From Parachlorella kessleri (taxonomy: Eukaryota; Chlorophyta; Trebouxiophyceae; Chlorellales; Chlorellaceae), in assembly GCA_001598975.1 (NCBI GenBank), contig BBXU01000274.1, positions 1-64,000 on the forward strand: a stretch of 64,000 bases of DNA, written 5' to 3'. Positions 44,001-54,400 of the stretch are shown here, piece by piece. The translations under genes were made by a program, and so were the position numbers. Position 1 is the first letter of the stretch, and each line of letters begins with the position of its first letter. Below the pieces are notes generated by a model. It searched no databases and was not told the origin of the DNA. It worked only from the letters and a program-made list of their open reading frames with translations.

Positions 44001-44951
44001 CCCGCTGCACTTAAGGTCTCATTGCAAGCCCTTCTACAAATCAGTTCCCAGCACGAAGGCTTGAACGCACACGCACTGCTCTCCACCAAACTTTGGCTAT
44101 GTGCACACTCACCCGTGGGCTAGGTCCTCTTTCCAATCGCCCTCATACATCAGCCCATCCTTGAACTGTATTTTCCCCTTGCCGTCACGCTTGTCGTACT
44201 TCCAACCCCCCTCATACACGGTGCCGTCTGAGCAAGTGTGCTTGCCCTGACCGTGGCGCAGGTTGCCCAGGGTCTCACCCTGCGAGCGTGAGAGGTAGAA
44301 GTAGGTATCTTCTTGTGCAAAGGTTGAGTTTGGAGTGCCCCTCCCACGCTTGCACAGTACAGCACATGGCAATCACAACAGCCACAGGCTTGGCTCCTGC
44401 CCCAGTGTATGCCAGGTTTGAGCTACCAGCAAGCAGGCTGCGGGGGAGGTACCGACGGCCGAGGCGGGGCAGCACACCTGGTACACATCACCGTTCTCAT
44501 ACTTCAGACTCTGCTCCTTCACAACGAAGTCGTCAGGTGTCTGGAAGCCTTGGAGGACGGCATCCCTACATCAACCACTGGTTTGTGCTTTCACCGAAGC
44601 CAGAGCTGCTAGTGATGGTCGCACACACCACCCCAACAAAGGCACCCACCCACCCACAGTGATCAGCACCCCAACCTTGCCACAAGCGGAGGAGGCCTTC
44701 ACCATCTGGAACCCAAGCTCCATCTTGCGACCTTGCCGACCTATCAGGGGGCGCTTGATAGTCAAGTCATGACTCGCAGCCAGCCATCATGCAGACGCCC
44801 GACATGTTTGACCGACTCACGGGGAGGGCTCCTCCTCGTTGATATAGCAACCGCCTTTGGCCAGCTGCACCTCTAGCCTCAGCCTCTCTACTTCTTTCTC
44901 GAGGTCTAACGGCTTGCTAGAGTCGTCTTTCAAGTCCTTGAACGAAACCAT
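38057..44951 (-). CDS. MORN-repeat plus filamin-repeat protein, probably cytoskeletal or ciliary (16 exons, 844 aa)
   Basis: Exons (minus strand): 44951-44821, 44565-44478, 44279-44113, 43588-43452, 43083-42926, 42415-42303, 42062-41950, 41609-41480, 41312-41236, 41009-40894, 40751-40580, 40261-40102, 39804-39603, 39337-39077, 38782-38672, 38455-38057; all phases close. An N-terminal helix (LEKEVERLRLEVQLAKGG) precedes about 13 MORN repeats (residues about 70-378; units such as YEGQWEVDKRHGKG, YQGEWANDRRHGYG) and a final half repeat. Two filamin Ig repeats follow (about 385-588): CRVAGPGITRAVAGQ ... DEAGNRR ... DKGDGTYSVAYT and CEVVGEGRSRAIAGQ ... DQFGNR ... GFYRLHVSH. The tail has a charged helix (DRKAKEEEEKQKKLQ) and an Ala/Pro-rich end. 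MORN proteins bind membranes or act as scaffolds, and many algal ones are axonemal; the ciliary role is inference. Confidence 0.82.
42924..42925 (-). other. GC-AG intron donor (MORN gene intron 5)
   Basis: Exon 5 ends ATGTACCAG|GCAAGC. The next intron also uses GC, and the exon at 42415 resumes in phase 0 (RGVCKYMGEW). No GT donor nearby keeps the frame. Confidence 0.7.
43450..43451 (-). other. GC-AG intron donor (MORN gene intron 4)
   Basis: Exon 4 ends KMTG at ...ATGACAG|GCAAGT; the donor is GC in an otherwise perfect donor context. The next exon starts after CCGCAG at 43083. Phase 1 joins into TGKGRYTLQDG, a continuous MORN unit. Confidence 0.75.
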
Positions 44952-45178
44952 CTCGGCACTTGCACTGGTGTATGTTGCATGCTAGGCGTTCAAATGTCAA
45001 CCGGACTGCAATGCGGTGTGTTGTAAGCCTTCCCATGGGTCACAGCGATGGAGCCTGCCAGGCTGGCACCTGCCGTTTCGGAGGCCATCACTTTTCGCGT
45101 CGTATTTACTAGAGCCTCCTATAAGATTGATAATTGATGCTTTTGTTCCTATGACAGACTATCCTTCTTCCTCCTTTC
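44952..45178. promoter_or_regulatory. Compact divergent promoter, 227 bp
   Basis: The ATG of the MORN-filamin gene (44951, minus) and the ATG of the CHID1-like gene (45179, plus) are only 227 bp apart. Both 5' UTRs and promoters must fit here. The stretch 45100-45180 is A/T-rich compared with its surroundings. Confidence 0.55.
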
Positions 45179-47821
45179 ATGATGCAATTCCATCATACTG
45201 TTGTGGCAGCCCTTCTTCTTACCAGTGCCATAGCCAGCATAGGCACAAATGATCGGTCCCAAACCCTTTCAACTGAAGACATCTTGCAGGTACAAGGTTT
45301 GAAACTAAGGAGCCAGTCTCGCAGGGTTTGGCAGGGCGTCCCTGTTCCCAGCCCACTTCTCAGTCTGTTCGCACCAGAACCACTCCCACTGTAGGCTACC
45401 GGACACGACAAGGAGCTTCCAAGGCCCGACTCTTGTCTATGTGACGCCTTGGTGAGACACACATGCTGAGGACCTCCTGTAGCAGCTGTACCTCCTCCGT
45501 GGCTTGCTCCGCCTCGCCACACCACCACCGCAAGCGGTGTGCAAGTTATTGCCTACAAGGGTGCCCAAAGCTGCTATGCTGTCAATTCAGTAGGAAGTGC
45601 CCTGCTCCGACCCAACCAATGGTAGGACTTGCTGTGCTTGCCTTTCATGCTGCATTGGCCTACACTCTGAAGTGGCTCCCCTTGATATTCTTGCAGGAAC
45701 CCCACAGGCTACGATTTAGCCAAGCGCTTCCGCTGCAAGTTTGACTATGTGTCCCCGGTTTGGTACCAGCTGCGCAGCTCGGCAGGGGTTCCCACGCTGA
45801 CGGGGAGGCACGACGTCGATGTGCAGTGGATGCAAGCCGTGCGCCAGCCCTGTCCACAGGCAGGTGGAATGCATGGGGTTCGCCCATCAGTTTGGCTCGT
45901 TGAGCGTTGCAGTGTTGATTGCCTCGTTGAGCATCCATTGTCAAACTTTACCCAGCACAGATCCTGTTCAGGTGCGTTGCAGTGTCACTGGTGGGGTTTT
46001 CCTGAGAAGCTGGCCCACTTGTAATTGATGCGGGCTGCGGGCACTCTGGTGCTATCCCCAAGGTGCATCCGTGTCCAACATACACTGCCGCTTTCCCACT
46101 CTCCTGTCTGACAGGGTGGCAGCGCCAGCAAGATAGTCCCCAGGGTCATACTAGAGGTGGCGCCTGCTGAGCTTGCTGAGCTGCTGACCTCACCTGTTGA
46201 CCTGGCGAAGGCGCTGGCCAAGGAAGCCGACATGCAACACTTTGATGGCTGGGTGAGCACAGCAGAGCGCATGTTCTGCACCAGGGGTTTCCGCTTGCTG
46301 CCTGGGAGGGGGGGTGAAGCAGCGTGGGCACATGAGAACGCAGGCTTTCAACAGTGTCTCCGTGCACACTGAATGCAGATTCCTATGTGTATGTGTTTAG
46401 AGAATAGCAAGAGCATCCCAGGCTAGCCACTTCTCGAGGAAGTGTGATATGATTTTACTGTCTGTTCTTTCAAGGAGAGCAAAGGCCACAGCTGGGGGTC
46501 TCTGCTACAGGTACTGGAGGCCTGGTCTTACTTGGCCGCTCTGGGTGTGACCGGGCACGCACAGCTGCGACGGCAGGCTGTGGCATTGGTGGAGGCAGTG
46601 GCAGCCGCTCTAAGGCAGGAAGGCGGCAAAGTGAGTCGCTGTCGAAGATTATGAAGATCAGTCTGGACAAGTGCCTCCTGTACCAGTCACCGCTGCCTGG
46701 ACCACAAGGCATCTTCAGCTGCGTATTTCCGGATGGCTTGCGGCCACCATTGTTGGTTGCCAAGGACTGAAGGTCGAGATGGTTTCCCCGAGGCCTAGCA
46801 AAGGAGAGATGCACTGTATGCATCCCTACTCTACTGCAGGAGCTCGTACTGGCAGTGTCGCCGCCGGTCCCCGCCCCAGGCAGGCCCTCACAGTTCTCCC
46901 TGGAAGATGCCAAGGATCTGCTACCTCTGGTATCAGGCCTCTCCCTCATGACCTACGACTACAGCTCCCCACAGCGCCCTGGCCCCAAGGCACCCCTCGA
47001 GTGGGTCAGGCAGAATGCTGAGGCGCTGGCAGGGATAGCCCGCAGGTGAGCTGGCTGCTTGGCTAGGCCACTTTTAGCATGCACTCACTGTGTAGCTAAC
47101 CTGACATCAATGCTGCTTGACGAGCTTTGGCTGCACTCGACTGGTGTCATGCTGCGCTGCCTCACTACATGTCTCTTTTCTGTTGTGGCATACTTGCGGT
47201 CTGTAACATAGACTCTACCCTGTGTTCTCTCCGTCCGCTAAAGATCAAAGGGGGTCATGTCCTCAATGCCCCGTCTCACTGCCGGTGTACTGCGCCCCGT
47301 GCTGTTGCAGCCTGCCGGGCAAGCCAGTAAGCAAGGTCTGGCTGGGGCTCAACTTCTATGGCAACGAGTACCGCTTTGTAGGCAAGCAGCTGGCAGGGCA
47401 TGACACGGTTGTTGGGCGAACCCTCGTGGAGCTCCTGCAGCGGCAACAGGACGGCTCCGCAGCAGCTGCCAGCAGCGCTGCAGGAGCGAGACGGTTACAA
47501 AATAAGGAGGAAGGTTCGTCAACTGCTGGACAGCTAGAGGCCAGGGCGGAAAGGAGTATTGGCAGCAGCGGAGGCAGCGGCTCAGGAGGCGCGGGTGTGT
47601 CGGTGGTGTGGGTGGACAGGTCTCAAGAAGCCCTGTTCAAGTGGCGAGCGCCTTTGGAGACGGCAGCAAGGGGCGCAAAGCAGCGGCGGCAGCAGCACTT
47701 GCTGTACTATCCCACGGTGCAGTCCCTTGATAAGAGACTTGATGTGGCTAGGGAGCTGGGGGCAGGAGTGTCGGTCTGGGAGATAGGGCAGGGTCTGGAC
47801 AGCTTTTACGACCTCTTATAG
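45179..47821 (+). CDS. CHID1: CHID1-like GH18 family protein (7 exons, 427 aa)
   Basis: Exons: 45179-45296, 45424-45451 (28 nt), 45697-45859, 46115-46252, 46511-46630, 46840-47045, 47311-47821; all phases close. The N terminus ([20 protein letters not shown]) is a signal peptide. [77 protein letters not shown] and [17 protein letters not shown] at the C terminus match chitinase-domain-containing protein 1. The classical GH18 DxxDxDxE is reduced to DGWVLEAW, so chitinase activity is unlikely; relatives bind saccharides as lectins in the secretory or lysosomal pathway. An inserted Gln/Ser/Gly-rich loop of about 70 residues (about 310-380) follows [10 protein letters not shown]. Intron 3 uses a GC donor (45860). 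Confidence 0.85.
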
Positions 47822-48092
47822 CTCCCCTGACAGAAGGCAATGCTCCCAGGTCGCACCATGCTGTCTTGGCGGTCCACATTGACGTGTCTATGGTCTCTAC
47901 CAACATCGTGAGGCGTAATTTGCCACACCCCCTTAGCCGTTTCTTGCATGGCTCCTGGCAAGCTTGAAGAGAGGGATACCCCGACCCTGCAGACGGTTAG
48001 GAGCCCCCGCAGGACAGGCAGGAGATGGGAGGCCCTGTGTTGAAGGTGCTGCGGTAAACTCTGTCTTGAAAAACCCTCACAAATCCCGTCCA

Positions 48093-48097
48093 TGTAA
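48093..48097 (+). terminator. Poly(A) signal TGTAA of the CHID1-like gene
   Basis: TGTAA lies about 270 nt past the stop at 47821, in line with chlorophyte 3' UTR lengths. Confidence 0.55.
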
Positions 48098-48346
48098 CAA
48101 ATTAGAACCATTCATGCGAAGCAACAGGCTTCCGCGGCCATGCAAGCACCTATTCCATACCTTATGACCAAGGCATGATCTCACCTAAATTTCACAGACT
48201 GCAGCACGATACCAGCAGCGCAACCGGCCGGCACTGAATAGGTACAAGAAGGGGGTTAGGCACCGAACACCACAAAGACAGCCCTAAAACCAACCGTGAA
48301 ATCCCCTGCCATCCCTGGGCACACTCTCCACATAGCCCTCACTTCC

Positions 48347-48373
48347 TTACACCACCCTTGCCCACACATTACA
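48347..48373 (-). terminator. Paired TGTAA poly(A) signals of the giant coiled-coil gene
   Basis: TGTAA occurs twice on the minus strand, at 48373-48369 and 48351-48347. They lie about 75 and 97 nt past the stop at 48448, which is good spacing for chlorophyte 3' ends. Confidence 0.6.
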
Positions 48374-48447
48374 GCCTGGCCCCCAACCACCCAGTACAGC
48401 CGAGGCACCATTGCAGCTGTGCCCTGGGAGGCCGGGGGGCTACCTGC

Positions 48448-51400
48448 TCATCCTCCTAGCAGGAGGTTGTACAGGGCCTGTTGGCACTGCCACGCCAGGT
48501 CACACATCTCGGAATCCAAGTCCGGGTTGTCGGCCACCTCAACCTCCGGGTCGTCCAGCGCCTCAATCTCCGCGTAGGCAAGCGGTCCGGCATCCTCCAC
48601 CTACACATAGGCGGAAGCAACGCACAGAGGGCATGTGTAGGTGAGGTTGCTCGGTTCCTGCTGCTGTCAGGGGCACAGCGCGCGTGCGCACGCACGCACA
48701 CACACCCCCCACACACACCCGCAGGTCTTAAAGAGCTAGGCCTGGTAACCGAGGTATGCAAGATGTGCTACAGCGCAAGTACGCACGAGCAGGCAGTTGT
48801 GATGTGGTGTGCCCTCAAAGGGGGCGCAACAGTTCACCCAGGGGCTGCCCACCGGCCAGCTTTGCAGCTTCTCCAACGACACGCCCAGCCTGCCAAGCAC
48901 TGTTTGCAATGTGGGATGTTCCCCACGCTCCTCAGCCTCCTGGGCGATATGCTGCCAGAAGCTGTGGTGGCATTTGAGCAAGGCCTGGGTCATGGGAGGC
49001 ACCCTGCAAGACACACCCGACTCCTCATTGGTAAAGCAGCAGAAAGGAATGTCCTCCCTCACAGAGCACTGCACCAGATGCACGGCAGCATGTACTGTAG
49101 GTGCAGGAAGCTGCCAGCCTAAAGCTGCACCCACACTGCCCTGTGGGATGTGCACCTGCTGGCAGCTCCAACAGTCCATATGACACAGTAATCATCGACT
49201 GCTAACTTCGAGCGAACCCAGGAACCTGACAGGGGGCAGCCCTGGAGCAGGTCTCAGGGGTGCCTTCGACTTGGGAGGAAAGAGAGACGGGTGTGCTGAT
49301 GGTGGGGAAGACAAAGAAACTAATGAGAGGCCGTAACTCTTCTGTTGCAAGGGCTAGGACCACCCACCTGGCGTCATGGAGGAAGTAGTCCTCCAGCCAC
49401 GCTGCCACCTGGCTGTGCTGCAGTGTCGGCGGCAGGTGGCGCAGCGGGTTCTCACTTGCCGCCGCTGCACCTGCTTCTGCCTGCTTGGTTCCATCGACTC
49501 CCTCCTGCTGCTCCTCCTGCTGCTGCTGTTGACGGTGGCCTTTGTACCACCGTAGAAAGTCCAGCAGCCAGCCCATCGCAACCTGCGGTGTGACTGGCGC
49601 CGGCGCTGGGGCGGCAGCACCTGCCTGCTGCTGAGAGCCCTGAGAGGCGGCAGGCAGCGGCACCGGAAGAGTAGAAGCAGGGCCACTGCTGTCGCCTTTG
49701 CTGCCGCCATCAAATAAGCCCTGCCGCTGCACTCCCGCTGCTGCTGCTGCTGCTGCTGGTGGTGGTGGCGGCGGTGGTGGCGGCGGTGGTGGCGGCATGC
49801 CTGCAGGGGCAGGTACCTCTGCCGAAGCTGCTGGGGCAGGGGGCTCTGCTGCAGCTCCTGCCCTTGCCAGCAGGGGGTTGCCCTGCTGGAAGGCTGCCAG
49901 CTGCTGCTGTGCCCGCTGGGCACGCTCGTCTGAGGCTTGGAGCCGCTGCTGCGCATGCTGCAGCTGCTCCTTTACCTGCATGTAACACATCCCAGGCCAT
50001 TGCAAACCTCCACCTGAGAAATGGGGCACGGTATAGCCGCACCAGGGCTTAAAGCGTGCCGAACCTCGGAAGCTACTGGTCAAAGGTGCAGCCCCTGCGT
50101 CCGCTTAAGCCTTGAGCCACCATGCCGACCATGTCAGCTTGGCCCTCGTCAACAGCACCCTTCCCGCCAGCTATCTTCCTTGCCCGTGCCTCGGCCATCA
50201 CTAACGTGTCGCCAGAGACAACACCAATGGCCCAGCCCAGAGAACCCGCCCCCAGCTGGGTCTCACATGTTGCGCTACCTTACGGGCTTAGGGACCCACC
50301 TCGCCTAGCTCTTTGTTTCGGCTTGCACCCAGGTCCTCCACCTCCTGCTGCAGCTTTTTCCTTCGCTCAGTCTCGTCCCTTAGCTCCTTTTCCAGCTTCG
50401 CCACCTTTTCCTCCAATTTCTTCAGCTCAGCCTTCTGCTTCTCATAGTGGTCTCGGTACCATTCCATCTTTTTCCGCAAGTCTCTGCCATCAGCAGGGCC
50501 CGATGTGTGGCCACTGGAGTTGGGCCGGCTGGGACCTGCACCATACCGCACCAGGGCATCGCAAACATGTCACTTGCCAACATGTCACTCCACTGCACAC
50601 TCATATACAAGCTTCATTTGTTTGTTGGGGAGGGCCCAGGGCTGGCACAATGCCCAGAGCTGGCACAGGTGGGAGTGAAAACGGTCCCATGCCATGCTCA
50701 GCATTTCGGTGTGCAGGACAACAAGCCAGGATATATCAGCGGCTTATAGTACCCACCTCTGCCGCCACCACTGGGTCCTGACGTGGGTGAATGCCCGCCC
50801 CGCTGCGACTCCTGGCCCTGCTGCTGCTGCCGTTGCAACGTTTCCGCTCTCAGTTCTGCCAGTGCACTGGAGGCTGCAGCCACAGAAAAATGCTTCCTCA
50901 CACTATCCCCTACTCCTTTCATGATCACAACACTGTTACAACTAGGCAAGCCAAATACCGGCAATTAGGGCCAGTCAGCTCTGTATGTCCGTCATGAGTG
51001 TTGACAAGGCGCGAGCACCATGCGGACGATAGCATGTTTGACCTCTTCAGCAACCCATCTTACCGTTGGTGACCTGCTCCTTGGCAGCTCGGAGCTCATC
51101 CTTCAGTGCCTCCAGCTCATCTGCCTTGGCATTCACGTCAGCCTCCAGCTCGCTGCTCCTGCCGCGCTCAGCAGCCAATTCACGCTGCAACTTCTCAACC
51201 TCTGCTGCCGCCCATGCCGCGTGCTGCTGGGCGGCTGCTGCCTGCTGCTGCTGTTGGAGCGCCAGCTTCAGTTGCAATGCCTGTTGCTGAAGGGTCACCA
51301 GTGCCTCGTCGGCAGCCAACTTCTCGCCTTGCAGCTGGGTGTATTGCTCCCCTGCAAAGTGGATGTTAGAGGTTAGAGGATCCAACAATGCCGGCAAAGC

Positions 51401-54400
51401 TGGCTACACCAGGGTAGGCCAAGCACAGGAAGGTTGAACCTCCCATGACTTGGTGTCCAGCTTGGTCCACTTGATACGGTCTGGAGCTCGCCGTTGAGAC
51501 CATCAGCGCTGAGTGCACCACGGCAGCAGAAAGCAAATGGGTAGCTTTGGATCCCTCATTACAGGAATCTTAACGTTGGCGCGGCCGCCAGTGAGCACCA
51601 GTAAACCCTAACCCAAATTGCCCGTTGTCCTTCCGCACACATATGCCTCCAGGCGCTAACCAGTTCACCGTTTCTGCCTGGCCATGACAAGCAACATCCT
51701 GGCTGCGCCGCATGTGATTGAGCAGCGTCGCTGCCACCCAGCACAAGCTGCAAACATTTCATGGGACACCGGCGGTTAGGCGGGACTCACTCAGTGCGTC
51801 CCGCTCGCTTGCCGTCCGCCTGAGGCTTTGCTCCATCTGCCGCTGGGCAGCCAGCTGGGCAGCCTGCCCCGGCTTTGCCGCTGCCAAGGCTGCTGCATCC
51901 TTGTGTGCCTTCTCAGCTCTCTCCTGCGCCGCCTTCAGCTGCTCTTCCAGCTGGCGAATCCGATCCCTGTCGCGCTTCTGGTCCCATCTGGCATCTGCTG
52001 TCTGGTTGGCAAGGTTGAGGGCCGCGGTTGCCAAGCGCACCTGCAGCACGGTGTAGTGGAGTGCAAGAGATGCAGGTTGACCCAGAGGTGTGGTTCCCTG
52101 GAAGCGCACTCTCCCGATATTGTTAAGCCCACCATGCTCAGGCCCGCAGGTCAGGTCAGGTCAGGCTCCTATAATTCAAATTGTTGCGCTTGCATGGTTT
52201 AACATCCTTGCAGGCGTTTCGGCAACGACTTTGGCACTCCCTAAACGAGCAGGTGTGCCTGCCATGGCATTGCTCATCATAATTTTTGGTACACACCTCC
52301 CTCTTTTCCTAACCGTGAAACGGCCGCATCCCGCGGACTTGCTCACTTGCATGCCCCCGGCATTAACGAAGCGTCCTCCATGCGTTCAAGGCGATGACAT
52401 ACAAACTATTTCACCCTCCTCTGCAACGCTATACGGACCTTTTCCTCTTGCTCTGCCAGCTGCTGCTCTAAGCTCTTCCTTTCTTCCACAGCTAAGCCCA
52501 GCATCACACTGGCACCACCGTCCTTTGAGCTGAGGACCTGTAAGAACACGAGGGCAAAAGAAGCAGACAACGGGATGGGATGGCAGGTCACCAAAGGCTG
52601 TGAAAGTGGGTTGCTCCGCCATCACCACATAAGTTCACAGCCCAGCACTGCCACCATTACCTATGCTTATTGTCTTCAATGCTGCTGTGTGCCCACAGAT
52701 ACACTGCACACTCATGGGCCTCGGGCTCTGCAACGCAACACGGTCAACCATCTCTGGACTATGGACGCCCGTTCTAGCCTGCGCCCATTCTTCAAACTCC
52801 CCTCATCTCACACACCTTTTCCTCCAGTGCTGCCAGCTTGGCTTCAGCAGCCGCAGCGCGACCCTCAGCATCCACAACACGCTCCTGTGCTTGTGCACTT
52901 TGCTCTTTCAACTGCTGGGTCTCATACTGTGCTCGTTGGGCAAGCTCCTTCGATGCTGCCGCCTGCTGCTCCAGCTCGCTCTTCAGGTGCGCTATTTCAG
53001 CGGCAGCATTTAGCGCCCGCTGTTGTGCCTCGTCCATATGGCGCTGCAAGGCGCTGGCTTGCTCTTGAGCCTTGCGCTCCGCATCTTGCGCCCGCTGCTC
53101 CAGCTGTGCTGCCTTCCCTTGTGCCTGCTGCTCGGCCACTTCAAGGCGTCGCTCCAGCTGAGAAATTTCCTCCCTTGCTTGCTTCTTCGCTTCCTTCACC
53201 TGCCACCCCAGCCGCAGTACTTCAGTCTGAGCTTCTGCTCGCTGCTGCCCTGCCGTGTCAATTTGCTCCTTTGCCTGCTGCTCACAAGCTGCCAGCTGCA
53301 GCTTGAGCGCTGATGCCTGCTCCTGGGCTTCCGCTAGCTGCCGCTCCAGCCCTGCTGTCCCGTCTAGCACCTGTCGCTCAACATCTGCCAAGCGCCGCTC
53401 CAGCACTGCTGCCTGCTCATGACCCTGCTGCTCCAGCCGCGCTGCCTGCTGTTCCGCCTGCCGTCCCATGCCCTCCACCCGCTGTTCAAGCTGTGCTGCC
53501 TGCTCCTGGGCTAAGAGTACCTGCTGGGTCTGTTCAGCTTCGCTTGCATGAGCTGCTGCGCACTCTTGCACTAGCTCTCTCCTCATCGCATCTGCCGTTT
53601 GCGGATTCTGAGAGGTCTTCTCAGCAGGTCTCTCGGCTGCTGCCTGCCTCTGCAAGGCTTCCCTGGCTGCAGCAAGCTCAGCCTTGGACGCAGCCAGCTC
53701 ATCTTGTAGCCGAGCCACTTCCTGCCCAGCCTCCACTTGCTGTTTGACCTGAGCCAGTATCGCTGCCAGGTCGTCTTGTCCTCCTGTTTCAGCTGCGGCA
53801 GGCTGCAGGGCACCTTCTGCTGACACTGCTGCTGTTCCTGCTGGTGGCGCCAGCGGCACAGCAGGAGAAGTGCTACCCGCCTTGAAAGGTGCTGTGCCCA
53901 GGCCAGCAGGTGCAACAGCCCTGCCTGCCGCTGCCAGGGTGCCCTTTGTGGGTGCTGTAAGTCTGGGACTGGCCCCCGCTGGCAGCTCCCGCTGCAGGCT
54001 TTGCTCTTGTACTTGCTGCTCCTGCTCCTGCTGCAGGCTTGGTTGTTCTAGCCGCTGCCGGTCCTGCTCCTGGCGGTGCTGTGCCTCCAGCTGGCTGCAG
54101 CGCTGCTGCCACTCCTGCTTTTCCCTCTCTAGAGCTTCCGACCTGGCCAGCAGCTGCGCCCGCTCCTCCTGTACACAGCCGCAAGCTTACTAGTGATGTC
54201 ATGTTCACGCTGCTTGGCTCTCAATGTGGCCTTTTTACAGAACACTGCTGAGCTACTGGGCAGAGGTCCCTTACAAAGCCATTCAGCTAGCACCTGCGTA
54301 CCTTGTTCAAGCAAGTCGTCGTGCGGACACACTGAATGCCCTGCCCTCCTGCCTGCCTGCCTGCTGGGCTTGTTATATTCTTAGCTCACCTTCATGTGAA

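Noticed and set aside
44690..44765. Extra exon (KRPLIGRQGRKMELGFQM) in the MORN gene
   Set aside because: Its phase does not fit between exons 1 and 2, whereas direct joining of 44821 to 44565 is in phase and gives a sensible protein.
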